Part shown: piece by piece, positions 18,173-27,092 of the stretch
How positions within the stretch are numbered: position 1 is the stretch's first letter
Layout of the letters: each line of letters begins with the position of its first letter
Assembly (NCBI GenBank): GCA_902626585.1
Contig: CACOGA010000002.1
Coordinates: 1 to 64,000 of the forward strand
Direction of reading: 5' to 3'
DNA from: an uncultured Bacteroidota bacterium
Lineage (GTDB): Bacteria > Bacteroidota > Bacteroidia > Flavobacteriales > Flavobacteriaceae
Length of the DNA stretch: 64,000 nucleotides
Notes under the pieces: generated by a model
Seen by the model: the letters and a program-made list of their open reading frames with translations, nothing else
What the model was told of the DNA's origin: nothing
Databases searched by the model: none
Program-made: the position numbers and the translations under genes

Positions 18173-18823
18173 TCAGTTTCTTTCACCAAAAATTAAACTT
18201 CCAACCCTAATCATATTACTGCCACAATTAATTGCTAATTGATAGTCATTACTCATACCCATAGAAAGTATTTCTAAATTATATCCTGAGCTATTGATTT
18301 CATCAAATGTTTTTTTAGCAAACATAAACTCACTTTTAATAACATTAGTGTCAGGTGTGTTGGTCGCCATAGCCATTATCCCTTTAATTTTAACATTTTT
18401 CATTTTTAGATATTCTTCAGAGAATATAATTTCTTTAAGATCTTCTTTTTCTAATCCAAATTTTGAGTCTTCATCTGAAATTTTCAATTGTAATAAACAA
18501 TTTATTACCCGACTATTTTTATTGCCTTCCTTGTTGATGATCCTTACAGACTTAAAAGAATCGATACCGTGAATTAATTCAACGAACGGAGCCATATATT
18601 TTATTTTATTACTTTGAACATGACCAACCATATGCCAGTTTATATCTTTTGGTAATTCACTAAACTTTCTTGACATTTCTTGTATCTTATTTTCACCAAA
18701 GAATCTATGTCCATTTTTGTAAGCCGTCATGATATCTTCATTGGGCTTTGTTTTTGAAATTGCTATTAGTTTAACATTTTCAGGGATATCAGAAATAATA
18801 TTATTTATGTTTTGAGCGATCAT
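18173..18823 (-). CDS. YggS/ProSC family pyridoxal-phosphate-binding protein
   Basis: 216 residues. YggS proteins bind PLP without known catalysis and keep free PLP and amino-acid pools balanced. The PLP-binding lysine lies in KLIAISKTKP near the N-terminus, followed by GENKIQEM, WHMVGHVQSNKIKYM, LLQLKISDE and SMGMSNDYQLAI. The fold is that of the N-terminal barrel of alanine racemase. The ATG overlaps the stop of the upstream dehydrogenase (TAATG), and the exonuclease gene begins 6 bases after its stop. The operon context is housekeeping and gives no pathway clue. Confidence 0.93.
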   Translation of the reverse strand: MIAQNINNIISDIPENVKLIAISKTKPNEDIMTAYKNGHRFFGENKIQEMSRKFSELPKDINWHMVGHVQSNKIKYMAPFVELIHGIDSFKSVRIINKEGNKNSRVINCLLQLKISDEDSKFGLEKEDLKEIIFSEEYLKMKNVKIKGIMAMATNTPDTNVIKSEFMFAKKTFDEINSSGYNLEILSMGMSNDYQLAINCGSNMIRVGSLIFGERN

Positions 18824-19707
18824 TATGAAAACCTTTTGGAAACATACTCAGCTTTTTTAGAATCAGAGTAATCGTAGAATCCTTCTCCTGACTTAACCCC
18901 TAATTTACCGTCGTTTACCAACTCAACTAATAGGTTATTTGGCTTATATTTTTCCTTATTTAACCCATCAAACATCACTTCTAAAATAGATTTACATACA
19001 TCCAAACCAATAAGATCAGCAAGTTGAAGTGGACCCATAGGATGTCCCATTCCTAATTTCATAATTCCATCAATATTTTTAACATTAGCTACGCCTTGCT
19101 CTAAAGACTCAATTGCCTCATTTATCATCGGCATTAATATTCTATTAGAAATAAAACCAGGGTAATCATTTACGGTTAATGGGATCTTATTTAATTTTTT
19201 TGATAGATTTAATATAGTTTCTGTTGTTTCTTTACTTGTATATTTTGAGTTTATTACTTCAACTAGTTTCATAATAGGAACCGGGTTCATAAAATGCATT
19301 CCAATAACTTTATCTTTTCTTTTCGTTATTTCTGCAAGTTTAGTGATAGATATTGAAGATGTATTAGATGCTATTATGGTGTTTTTGGGGCATTTTGAAT
19401 CTATATCTTTAAAAATAGATTTTTTTATTTCAATATTTTCGGTGACTGCTTCGATAACTAAGTCAGAATTAATTACGGAATTAAAATTATCAGAGTATAA
19501 AATATTTCTACAAGTATTTTCTAAATCCTCTTCGGAAATAGTCTCTCTATTAACCATTCTTTGCAAATTTCTATTAATATTTTTTTTTGCATTTTCTAAG
19601 CTTTCAGTACTTATATCAAACAATGTAACATTGAAATCATATAGTGCAAATGTTTGGGCAATACCGTTACCCATCGTTCCTGAACCTATAACGGAAATCT
19701 GTTTCAT
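18823..19707 (-). CDS. 3-hydroxyacyl-CoA (3-hydroxybutyryl-CoA) dehydrogenase
   Basis: 294 residues, the size of single-function enzymes of the HbdA/PaaH type. NAD-binding motif VIGSGTMGNGIAQTFA opens the protein. The catalytic His is in GMHFMNPVPIMKLVE, with SNTSSISIT before it and PGFISNRILMPMINEA after it; the C-terminal domain has GHPMGPLQLADLIGLD. It oxidises (S)-3-hydroxyacyl-CoA in fatty-acid breakdown; butyryl-CoA preference is inferred from length only. It is second in a five-gene minus-strand operon, 1 base from the Gfo/Idh gene and overlapping yggS by 1 base. Confidence 0.9.
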   Translation of the reverse strand: MKQISVIGSGTMGNGIAQTFALYDFNVTLFDISTESLENAKKNINRNLQRMVNRETISEEDLENTCRNILYSDNFNSVINSDLVIEAVTENIEIKKSIFKDIDSKCPKNTIIASNTSSISITKLAEITKRKDKVIGMHFMNPVPIMKLVEVINSKYTSKETTETILNLSKKLNKIPLTVNDYPGFISNRILMPMINEAIESLEQGVANVKNIDGIMKLGMGHPMGPLQLADLIGLDVCKSILEVMFDGLNKEKYKPNNLLVELVNDGKLGVKSGEGFYDYSDSKKAEYVSKRFS

Positions 19708-19708
19708 A

Positions 19709-20665
19709 TTATTTAAAGTTTTTGATTATTGTTATTGCTACGTCTAAAGCATTATGACCATCTTTTATATCGACTTTTGGTCTAGTATCATTTTTTATAG
19801 AAATAGCAAAGCTATCCAATTCATCAAGAATAGCATTTCTTTCGTTAACAACAGCTTTATTAAAATAAATTTTCTTTTTATTGCCCTCTTCAGTTTCTAA
19901 AACCATAATTGGTAATTCAGACTTTTTTTCATCTATTTCTATTATTTGAGATTCACGTTTTAAAAAATCAACAGAAATATATTTACCAGATTGAAAAAAT
20001 CTTGTTTTTCTCATGTTTTTAAGTGAAACCCTGCTAGCAGTAAGATTGGCAACACATCCATTTTCAAATTCTATTCTTGCATTGGCTATATCAGGACTGT
20101 CACTAATAACTGAAACCCCACTTGATGAAATTTGCTTAATGGGAGATTTAACCGAATTTAAAATAATATCAATATCATGGATCATTAAATCTAAAACAAC
20201 TGAAACATCCGTTCCCCTAGGGTTAAATTGTGCTAATCTATGGGATTCAATAAACATAGGTTTATTGATATTTTTTTCAATTGCTGTGAATGCAGGGTTA
20301 AATCTTTCTACATGTCCTACTTGAATCTTTACATTATTTAATTTTGAAAACTCAATTAACTTTAAAGATTCTTCAGTGTTAGTACAAACAGGTTTTTCTA
20401 TAAAAACATGAACTCCTTTTTCAATAGCTTTAATTGCATAATTGAAATGATAGGGAGTAGGTGTAACGATATCAAGAATATTAATGTCGTCTAACATTTG
20501 TTCAAAACTTTCATAGGGCTTGCATCCAAACTCTTTCGCTACACCTTTACAAATAGCATCGTCTTTGTCATAAACACCTAATAATGAATAGTTTTCGGAT
20601 TGAATTAAAAGCCTAATATGAATTTTACCCAAATGACCACACCCAACTACACCTGCTTTTAACAT
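19709..20665 (-). CDS. Gfo/Idh/MocA family NAD(P)-dependent oxidoreductase
   Basis: 318 residues. The Rossmann motif GVVGCGHLGKIH is at the N-terminus and the family motif EKPVCTN near residue 95; the C-terminal half has the usual VLDLMIHDIDII and a mixed beta sheet. Members reduce or oxidise sugars and related compounds. In flavobacteria this gene commonly accompanies the 3-hydroxyacyl-CoA dehydrogenase, but its substrate is not known to me. It leads the operon ending with miaA and has a -7 promoter element 13 bases before its ATG. Confidence 0.85.
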   Translation of the reverse strand: MLKAGVVGCGHLGKIHIRLLIQSENYSLLGVYDKDDAICKGVAKEFGCKPYESFEQMLDDINILDIVTPTPYHFNYAIKAIEKGVHVFIEKPVCTNTEESLKLIEFSKLNNVKIQVGHVERFNPAFTAIEKNINKPMFIESHRLAQFNPRGTDVSVVLDLMIHDIDIILNSVKSPIKQISSSGVSVISDSPDIANARIEFENGCVANLTASRVSLKNMRKTRFFQSGKYISVDFLKRESQIIEIDEKKSELPIMVLETEEGNKKKIYFNKAVVNERNAILDELDSFAISIKNDTRPKVDIKDGHNALDVAITIIKNFK

Positions 20666-20678
20666 ATATTTTTTTTTA

Positions 20679-20686
20679 CAAATTTA
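20679..20686 (-). promoter_or_regulatory. -7 promoter element for the Gfo/Idh-to-miaA operon
   Basis: The minus strand reads TAAATTTG, matching TAnnTTTG, 13 bases before the ATG at 20665. No TTG at 17-23 bases upstream was found. Confidence 0.5.
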
Positions 20687-20735
20687 ATATTTTGAGATCA
20701 ATATGTTTTAAATTTAATTCTAAATAATTTTAGCT

Positions 20736-21374
20736 ATTGATTCATTTAAACATAAAGGGTTAAGGAATAAGCTAGTTGCTGAATTACTTAAAAAAGGTAT
20801 AAAAGATCCTTTGGTGCTAGATGCTATTTCAAAAGTACCTAGACATATGTTTATGGACTCTGGTTTTATTGATCACGCATATCAAGATAAAGCATTTCCA
20901 ATTTCATCAGGACAAACAATTTCTCAGCCCTTTACAGTAGCTTTTCAAACACAATTACTTCAAATTAAAGAGGGTGACAAGATTCTTGAAATAGGAACAG
21001 GAAGTGGTTATCAGGCAGCTGTATTATGTGAAATGGGTGCAAAGCTTTACACGATTGAAAGAATCAAAGAACTCTACAGAAAAACATCATCATTTTTACC
21101 TTCAATTAGTTATAACCCAAAAAAAATGATTTATGGAGATGGTTTTAAGGGATATTTGGATGAAGCTCCATATGACGGAATTATTGTTACAGCTGGAGCA
21201 CCTGTAGTGCCAGAAAATTTGTTGTTACAATTAAAGATTAATGGAAAAATGGTGATACCTCTTGGTGAAAGTGTTCAAAAAATGTTACGATATAAAAAGA
21301 TATCGACTAATGAATATGATATTGAAGATTTTGGAGATTTTCAATTTGTACCAATGTTAAAAGATAAAATTTAG
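20736..21374 (+). CDS. pcm: Protein-L-isoaspartate O-methyltransferase, probable ATT start
   Basis: 212 residues if begun at ATT (20736). Pcm methylates L-isoaspartyl residues so damaged proteins can revert. Motifs: ISSGQTISQPFTVA (post-motif of the active site), the SAM-binding motif ILEIGTGSGYQAAVL, and DGIIVTAGAPVVPENLL. The first canonical starts (TTG 20811, GTG 20814) would remove the family's conserved N-terminal helix, which is clearly encoded upstream (KHKGLRNKLV ... VPRHMF). The frame is open only from 20724 and holds no ATG, GTG or TTG before 20811; ATT at 20736 gives the best N-terminus. It converges on smpB with a 4-base overlap. Confidence 0.85.
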   Translation: MDSFKHKGLRNKLVAELLKKGIKDPLVLDAISKVPRHMFMDSGFIDHAYQDKAFPISSGQTISQPFTVAFQTQLLQIKEGDKILEIGTGSGYQAAVLCEMGAKLYTIERIKELYRKTSSFLPSISYNPKKMIYGDGFKGYLDEAPYDGIIVTAGAPVVPENLLLQLKINGKMVIPLGESVQKMLRYKKISTNEYDIEDFGDFQFVPMLKDKI

Positions 21375-21826
21375 CTTTTTGTTTTATTTATTCGATCAAG
21401 GTTTCTTTTATTATCTTTTTCCTTTAACGTACTTCTCTTATCATATAATTTTTTACCAGTTGCAGTATAAATTTCCAGTTTTGCTAACCCCTTTTCATTG
21501 ATAAATAATTTTAATGGGATGATAGATGCACCTTTTTGATCAACAGATTTTCTTAGTTTTTTTAATTCAAGTCTGTTTAGCAATAATTTACGAGGTCTTT
21601 TTGGATTATACCCATCATCATTTGTAAAATCATATTTTTCAATATTCATATTGATAATAAAAAGTTCATTGTCTGTGAATTTGCAAAAACTTTCTCTTAT
21701 CGATGCCTTACTATTTCTAATTGATTTTATTTCAGATCCAGTTAAAACAATACCAGAAACATATGAATCTTGTAGAATAAATTCAAATTTTGCTTTCTTA
21801 TTAAGAATTTTAACGGACTTTTTCAT
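21371..21826 (-). CDS. smpB: SsrA-binding protein SmpB
   Basis: 151 residues. SmpB binds tmRNA and brings it to stalled ribosomes. Motifs: NKKAKFEFI, VLTGSEIKSIRNSKASIRESF near residue 30-50, RKLLLNRLELKKL, IIPLKLFINEKGLAKLEI and the basic tail GKKLYDKRSTLKEKDNKR. It follows the lipoprotein gene by 9 bases on the same strand and is probably expressed with it. Its stop overlaps the stop of pcm on the other strand (TTAG, 21371-21374). The tmRNA gene itself is not in this window. Confidence 0.95.
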   Translation of the reverse strand: MKKSVKILNKKAKFEFILQDSYVSGIVLTGSEIKSIRNSKASIRESFCKFTDNELFIINMNIEKYDFTNDDGYNPKRPRKLLLNRLELKKLRKSVDQKGASIIPLKLFINEKGLAKLEIYTATGKKLYDKRSTLKEKDNKRNLDRINKTKS

Positions 21827-21835
21827 AATACATTA

Positions 21836-22996
21836 TTATTTGAAAGATTTATAGATAATATTCTTCATCTTTCTCTTAATATTTTCCGAATTGTTAAATA
21901 TTAAAACTTCGTCTGGAGGAAACGGTAAAAATCTGTTTTTTGACAACTTAGCTTCATCTTTTGTTAACACTCTTTTATCTCCATCATACTCAAGAAATCT
22001 ATTTCTAAACCAAAATTCGCTTTCTAGAGGAAATCTATCCACAATATTTTTTTTCTGATCCAGAAATCTAATTTCTGCAATAACTTTTGCAGATTTTGAT
22101 TGTATTGATTCAATGGTTTTAACTGAAATTTTAATAATCTTATCTACTTTAATATCATTACCTAAACTATCTTTCATAACATTACCGTCTTCATCTAATT
22201 GGTAGGTTAAACCATCAATTATATTTTTTTCTTTATTCTCCTCTTTTTGGACTAGTCTTTCGGGTGAAATAATAAACGATTTAAAGGCTAAATCAATATA
22301 AAAGTCATATTTACCTTTGTATGAATCATTTTTTGTGTAAAATGATTGCCATTTGGAATTCAAATCATAACCGTTAATATTTAAAATATCATTTTCTAAA
22401 TCTTTGAATAGTACAGATTTTGATTCGTTAAGCACAGTCAAAAGTATATTATCCCTTCCCTTTAAAAGGCATAATTCAATTAGAAACCTTGTATTTTGAT
22501 AATTGGGATTTATGCCCTCGATTGTTGTTAAATAATTATATGCCTTACGATAATCAAATTTATTATCATTGGAAATTAGAGAATTTGATATTTTGAGGTA
22601 GTAATCTGATGTCTTGTATCTAAAGTTTATTAATTCTGAACTATAATCTTCAAAATTGAAATTTAATCTTTCGCTGGAAATATTTTTTAGCTTTTCTTGT
22701 CTTTTCACCAACTTTTCATATTCAAAATATATATCATCTAAAAACTCAGGATTACCATCCTTTTCAAATCTGGATATTTTATCCCTTGAATTTATAACAG
22801 ATCTATCATAAATATCAGTTAAGATTAATTCGTATTGATTTTTTTTCTTCTTATTTTTTGTCTTTTTTAATTCAGAAATAGTCTTATCAATAGCCTTATC
22901 AAATTCACCAGAAATAACATTGTTATTTATTTTTTTTATAGGACTACAGCCAAAACTCATTAATAAAATTGATGATATTAAAATTCTCTTAATCAT
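21836..22996 (-). CDS. Lipoprotein of unknown function
   Basis: 386 residues with a lipobox (LLMSFGC, Cys near residue 17). The N-terminal third is rich in Lys, charged and helical (GEFDKAIDKTISELKKTKNKKKKNQ split over adjacent helices), suggestive of tetratricopeptide-like or coiled-coil repeats. The C-terminal region is mixed alpha/beta with IIKISVKTIESIQSKSAK and ending PPDEVLIFNNSENIKRK. No catalytic motif was recognised. Similar lipoproteins occur next to smpB in other flavobacteria, by my recollection. It is divergent from glyA and upstream of smpB. Confidence 0.7.
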   Translation of the reverse strand: MIKRILISSILLMSFGCSPIKKINNNVISGEFDKAIDKTISELKKTKNKKKKNQYELILTDIYDRSVINSRDKISRFEKDGNPEFLDDIYFEYEKLVKRQEKLKNISSERLNFNFEDYSSELINFRYKTSDYYLKISNSLISNDNKFDYRKAYNYLTTIEGINPNYQNTRFLIELCLLKGRDNILLTVLNESKSVLFKDLENDILNINGYDLNSKWQSFYTKNDSYKGKYDFYIDLAFKSFIISPERLVQKEENKEKNIIDGLTYQLDEDGNVMKDSLGNDIKVDKIIKISVKTIESIQSKSAKVIAEIRFLDQKKNIVDRFPLESEFWFRNRFLEYDGDKRVLTKDEAKLSKNRFLPFPPDEVLIFNNSENIKRKMKNIIYKSFK

Positions 22997-23067
22997 AGCT
23001 GTTAATTAGTTATTAATAAGTAATATATTAATCTAGTTAATTCTGATATTTTTTTTTTCCAATTGTT

Positions 23068-23086
23068 TAATTTTGTTTAACAAAAT
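23068..23086 (+). promoter_or_regulatory. glyA promoter -7 element with overlapping perfect palindrome
   Basis: TAATTTTG (23068-23075) matches TAnnTTTG and overlaps a perfect inverted repeat ATTTTGTT-t-AACAAAAT (23070-23086) that covers the expected transcription start. ATG follows at 23098. The block TTTGTTTAACAAA is shared with the fabI promoter. A CTG at 22-base spacing is the nearest thing to a -33 element. Confidence 0.55.
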
Positions 23087-23097
23087 ATATTACAAAT

Positions 23098-24372
23098 ATG
23101 CAAAAAGATAAGGAGATATTTGATTTAATTGATGCTGAAAAGAATCGTCAAATTGAAGGAATAGAACTTATAGCTTCGGAAAATTTCACTAGTAATCAGG
23201 TAATGAACGCTACAGGATCAATCCTTACCAATAAATATGCAGAGGGGTATCCCGGAAAAAGATATTATGGAGGTTGTCAAATAGTTGATGAAATAGAAAG
23301 CCTTGCTATAGCAAGAGCTAAAGAATTATTTGGTGCTTGTTGGGCAAATGTGCAACCACACTCTGGTAGTCAGGCTAATTCAGCTGTCTTTTTTGCCTGT
23401 TTAACACCCGGTGATACTATACTGGGCTTTGATCTAGCTCACGGAGGTCATTTAACCCACGGATCCAGTGTGAATTTTTCAGGAAAATTATATAACCCTG
23501 TTTTTTATGGCGTGGATGAAGAATCAGGCATGCTTGATTATGACAAAATTGAAAGTATAGCAAAAAAAGAACAACCAAAGATGATTATTGCTGGTGCATC
23601 TGCTTATTCCAGAGATATTGATTTCAAGAGATTCAGAGAGATTGCGGATTCTGTCAATGCTTTATTACTCGCTGATATTTCTCATCCATCAGGTTTGATA
23701 GCAAAAGGAATTCTCAATGATCCCATTCCTCATTGTCATATTGTTACCACAACAACACACAAGACCCTAAGAGGGCCAAGAGGAGGTTTAATTTTAATGG
23801 GACAAGATTTTGATAATCCATTTGGTATTAAACTAAAAAGCGGAAAATTAAAGAAAATGTCTTCATTATTAGATTCAGCGATATTTCCGGGAAATCAAGG
23901 TGGGCCATTAGAACATGTTATTGCTGCAAAAGCCGTAGCTTTTGGTGAAGCACTTTCGGAAGATTTCCTCTATTATATGATTCAGGTTAAGAAAAATGCA
24001 CAATTAATGTCAGAAGAATTCATTAAAAGAGATTATAAAATAATTTCAGGTGGAACAGACAACCATATGATGCTTATAGACTTAAGAAATAAAAATATTA
24101 CGGGAAAAGATGCTGAGGCTGTTTTAGGTAAAGCTGAGATTACAGTTAATAAAAATATGGTTCCTTTTGATGATAAATCTCCTTTTGTGACATCTGGAAT
24201 CAGGATTGGAACAGCTGCTGTTACAACAAGGGGTTTAAAAGAGGAAGATATGCTAAAAATTGTTGATTTTATTGATCAAGCGATAAACAGTAAGGATGAT
24301 GATGAGTCTTTGAATAGAATTGCCTCTGATGTCAAGAGTTTTATGGGTCACAGGCCTTTATTTAAAAACTAA
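23098..24372 (+). CDS. glyA: Serine hydroxymethyltransferase
   Basis: 424 residues. GlyA interconverts serine and glycine with tetrahydrofolate, the main source of one-carbon units. Motifs: [42 protein letters not shown], and the PLP-lysine in [15 protein letters not shown]. The C-terminal domain has [15 protein letters not shown]. Length and motif order are standard. Its promoter carries a palindrome. The last bases overlap the stop codon of the beta-helix lipoprotein on the other strand (CTAA, 24369-24372). Confidence 0.97.
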   Translation: MQKDKEIFDLIDAEKNRQIEGIELIASENFTSNQVMNATGSILTNKYAEGYPGKRYYGGCQIVDEIESLAIARAKELFGACWANVQPHSGSQANSAVFFACLTPGDTILGFDLAHGGHLTHGSSVNFSGKLYNPVFYGVDEESGMLDYDKIESIAKKEQPKMIIAGASAYSRDIDFKRFREIADSVNALLLADISHPSGLIAKGILNDPIPHCHIVTTTTHKTLRGPRGGLILMGQDFDNPFGIKLKSGKLKKMSSLLDSAIFPGNQGGPLEHVIAAKAVAFGEALSEDFLYYMIQVKKNAQLMSEEFIKRDYKIISGGTDNHMMLIDLRNKNITGKDAEAVLGKAEITVNKNMVPFDDKSPFVTSGIRIGTAAVTTRGLKEEDMLKIVDFIDQAINSKDDDESLNRIASDVKSFMGHRPLFKN

Positions 24373-25952
24373 TCTTCAATTATAACGTGTTGGTAAGCCC
24401 CCAAATCACTATTTTCTAATCTATTCATATTTAGTATATCAAATGGTGTTTGAGCTGAAAACTCAGGAGCACCTAAACCTATAACTTGTGAATTTTGGTT
24501 AATCCTAAGATCATTTTGAATTGGATTAATAAATTCCGGCAGTAAATTATTGAAAAGGTTTTGGTAGTATAGTTCATTTGAAAAATCATATTTTGGATCG
24601 TTTTCAAAATAGTTATTAACGTCGTTAAATTTTATTAGCGTATTAAAAAGTTTAAAATCCAATTCTGTTTCCTCTAAATTCTCAACAAGAAATTCAATGT
24701 TTTGATTTCCATAAATTATTGAATTAGAAATGTCAACATCAAATAAATCATTTACATATTCATTATTTTCTGAATCAATATAAAAATTGTTAAAAAGGGC
24801 TGATGGAAATTGTCTGATTCCAGAGTTCCAAAAATTTGATATTGTACAATGATTTAATCTGTATTTTCCGCCATATGTACCAGCAAAAGATGCTTGTCCA
24901 GATTTATTAATTACAAGGTTTTCGGCATCAATTGAAGACGACAAGGATAGAATTCCAAAATTGCTGCTATTATATATCTGAACGTTTGATAAATCTAGTT
25001 TGTATTCAATGTTATTTCCACCGCCGGTAGTATATATTCCAACTGAAGCATTTTTAATGGTGCAAAAACTGAATTCGTTTTCAATACTACCATCTAATAA
25101 CCAAATTGTTCCCCATTGTCCTGGAATATTTTCAAAGAATGGTTCCAGTCTGTCACCTTCAAAAATAATTTCATTCTCCAAACCTTGATTTTGGCTAAAT
25201 TCTCCATTTGCCTTGATACTTCCTCCACTGGTAACGATTAATCCTGAATTATTATGAAAATGAATTCTTGATCCTTTTTCGATGTTCAACTCTTGACCAT
25301 TCCCAACTGCTGCATATCCATATACAACATATGGTTTTTCATTGGTAAATTCGAGTTCTTCCTCATTTAAATATCTACCTCTAATTTCAGTTTCCTCACT
25401 TATTCCGTCTCCATCAAAATCAATTTCTAAAGTTTCATAAATATATTGTTGGTCATTTAAATATCTATCTGGATATATAAATATTGCATCCTTTACCAAA
25501 GAAATAAGGTTAACGTTTTGCGTATTATTGGAATTTAAGAACTCAATTTTATCTTCATACAAGAAAGAGTTTTGTTCTGAGTTAATATCATCGATATTAA
25601 TTGTTGTCTCTATAAATATATAGAGGCTATCATTAGCTAAAAGTTCAATGTTCTCAAATCTTTTTCCCTGATCATCGTTTTGGTTATAAATTCCATCAAC
25701 ATTAAGTCTAAAGAAGGAATCATTTCCATTTGATAGTTTAATCTCAGGTATTAATATATTTTTGTTTGAATTATTATATACTTTTAGGTTGTAAGTGCTG
25801 GAGCCAATATTTGTAAAGACCGTATCTAGATATACTGTATCTTTTGAAAATAACAGGTCATTATCATTAATTTCAAATTCAATATCATTATTACATGAAC
25901 TCCAGAAAAATAAAATAAAAACTACTGAAAATAATTTTATAAGAATATTCAT
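24369..25952 (-). CDS. Surface lipoprotein with right-handed beta-helix-like repeats
   Basis: 527 residues. The signal ends in FFWSSC; the mature N-terminus (CNNDIEFE) is acidic, as in flavobacterial surface-export signals of lipoproteins. Residues ~30-160 look like an immunoglobulin-type strand domain ([18 protein letters not shown]), then [10 protein letters not shown]. The C-terminal half has parallel beta-helix character ([72 protein letters not shown]). It is the second gene of an operon, 2 bases after the glutaminyl cyclotransferase. Function unknown; polysaccharide binding is only a guess. Confidence 0.72.
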   Translation of the reverse strand: MNILIKLFSVVFILFFWSSCNNDIEFEINDNDLLFSKDTVYLDTVFTNIGSSTYNLKVYNNSNKNILIPEIKLSNGNDSFFRLNVDGIYNQNDDQGKRFENIELLANDSLYIFIETTINIDDINSEQNSFLYEDKIEFLNSNNTQNVNLISLVKDAIFIYPDRYLNDQQYIYETLEIDFDGDGISEETEIRGRYLNEEELEFTNEKPYVVYGYAAVGNGQELNIEKGSRIHFHNNSGLIVTSGGSIKANGEFSQNQGLENEIIFEGDRLEPFFENIPGQWGTIWLLDGSIENEFSFCTIKNASVGIYTTGGGNNIEYKLDLSNVQIYNSSNFGILSLSSSIDAENLVINKSGQASFAGTYGGKYRLNHCTISNFWNSGIRQFPSALFNNFYIDSENNEYVNDLFDVDISNSIIYGNQNIEFLVENLEETELDFKLFNTLIKFNDVNNYFENDPKYDFSNELYYQNLFNNLLPEFINPIQNDLRINQNSQVIGLGAPEFSAQTPFDILNMNRLENSDLGAYQHVIIED

Positions 25953-25954
25953 AT

Positions 25955-27010
25955 TTATTTTTTAATTCTTATTTCAAACAGCTTATCCCACATTTTACCG
26001 GTTACAAATATTGAATTCCTTTTTTTATTATAAGCTATCCCATTAATCACATCTAAATTTTCATGCTGCGTTACTTTATTCTTGAGTGTAGATAAATTAA
26101 TTACTCCTTCAATAGCACCATTTTCTGGGTTTATTATGGCAATGCCGTCAAACAAATACCTATTTGCATAAATTTTTCCGTTAATCCACTCAAGTTCATT
26201 TAGCCCCACAACTTTATTTTTGTTTGTATATATTTCTATATAATCCTCTTCTTTTAAATTTTCAGGATCAAGTAACCATATTTTTTCAGTTCCGTCACTT
26301 TTGTATAGTTTAATACCATTATTGCAAATTCCCCAGCCTTCTAAACTATTTTCATATTCGAACGAATTAATTTTATTAAAATTATCTATGTCATAAACAA
26401 AACCAACCTTTTCTTTCCATGTTAGTTGAAAGATTTTATTGTTCAGTATGGTGATTCCCTCAGCAAAATATTCTGAAGCGAGATTGATTTCTTTTAGTTT
26501 TTTCCCAGTTCTAAACTCAACTTTAACAAGTTTTGATTGACCGTATCTACCTAAACTTTCATAAAGGGTGTCATTATAAAACTCAAGACCTTGGGTATAT
26601 GAATTCATTGATCTTGGAAATTCATTTATTATTTCATAGTCATATACTTTTGGTGCTATATTATTTAGCAGTGTAAAGTTTACCTTTTTTTCTGTATTAA
26701 CAGATTTAATGATAAGTTCTTTTTTCCCAAGAGTCAGATTGTTAAGCAGAAAATTGTATTGATTGTTATTTTCAATATTTAAATCTACAGGGGTAATTTT
26801 CTTGATTTGATTGTTAGTTTTTATTTCAAATACCAAGTTTTTTAAGCTTTTACTTAATATAATCTTGAGGGTATCATTTAACTGTATTTTTTTATCTGTA
26901 ATGTTAGTGCTAACAGAAATATTATCACTTTCCGAGTTTTCATCACAAGATTCTAACTGTAATACACTTAATAAAAAAAGAAAAATTATTAGTCTTCTTG
27001 ATTTTTTCAT
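25955..27010 (-). CDS. Glutaminyl-peptide cyclotransferase family lipoprotein
   Basis: 351 residues. Lipobox LQLESC, then an acidic mature end (CDENSES). The C-terminal ~240 residues match the beta-propeller glutamine cyclotransferase family (PF05096 type): SYTQGLEFYNDTLYESLGRYGQS, read in two parts, then ILNNKIFQLTWKEKVGFVYD, GWGICNNG and LNELEWINGKIYANRYL. Such enzymes turn N-terminal Gln into pyroglutamate. Five exported proteins in this window expose Gln after signal-peptide cleavage, which fits that role. The N-terminal ~100 residues form an extra beta domain. It leads the operon with the beta-helix lipoprotein from a well-formed promoter. Confidence 0.85.
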   Translation of the reverse strand: MKKSRRLIIFLFLLSVLQLESCDENSESDNISVSTNITDKKIQLNDTLKIILSKSLKNLVFEIKTNNQIKKITPVDLNIENNNQYNFLLNNLTLGKKELIIKSVNTEKKVNFTLLNNIAPKVYDYEIINEFPRSMNSYTQGLEFYNDTLYESLGRYGQSKLVKVEFRTGKKLKEINLASEYFAEGITILNNKIFQLTWKEKVGFVYDIDNFNKINSFEYENSLEGWGICNNGIKLYKSDGTEKIWLLDPENLKEEDYIEIYTNKNKVVGLNELEWINGKIYANRYLFDGIAIINPENGAIEGVINLSTLKNKVTQHENLDVINGIAYNKKRNSIFVTGKMWDKLFEIRIKK

Positions 27011-27050
27011 AGCTTATCCAAATTTAAGCTATATTTTTCAACATAGTCAA
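27009..27050 (-). promoter_or_regulatory. Promoter and operator-like inverted repeat of the glutaminyl cyclotransferase operon
   Basis: On the minus strand a -33 TTG (27048-27050) and -7 TAAATTTG (27019-27026) are 21 bases apart, close to consensus. A perfect 8-base inverted repeat, ATAGCTTA (27009-27016) and TAAGCTAT (27025-27032), brackets the -7 element and touches the ATG, so a bound protein or an RNA hairpin could affect expression. Confidence 0.6.
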
Positions 27051-27080
27051 AAATTATTATTCTCTAATTCTAATTAATTG

Positions 27081-27088
27081 TATATTTA
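27081..27088 (+). promoter_or_regulatory. Putative -7 element for the SRP RNA gene
   Basis: TATATTTA differs from TAnnTTTG only in its last base and lies 5 bases before the first paired base of the RNA. No -33 TTG was found at normal spacing. Confidence 0.35.
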
Positions 27089-27092
27089 TATT

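Noticed and set aside
19343-19747. Plus-strand 134-codon reading frame
   Set aside because: Shadow of the 3-hydroxyacyl-CoA dehydrogenase gene on the other strand, whose catalytic and cofactor motifs are clear.
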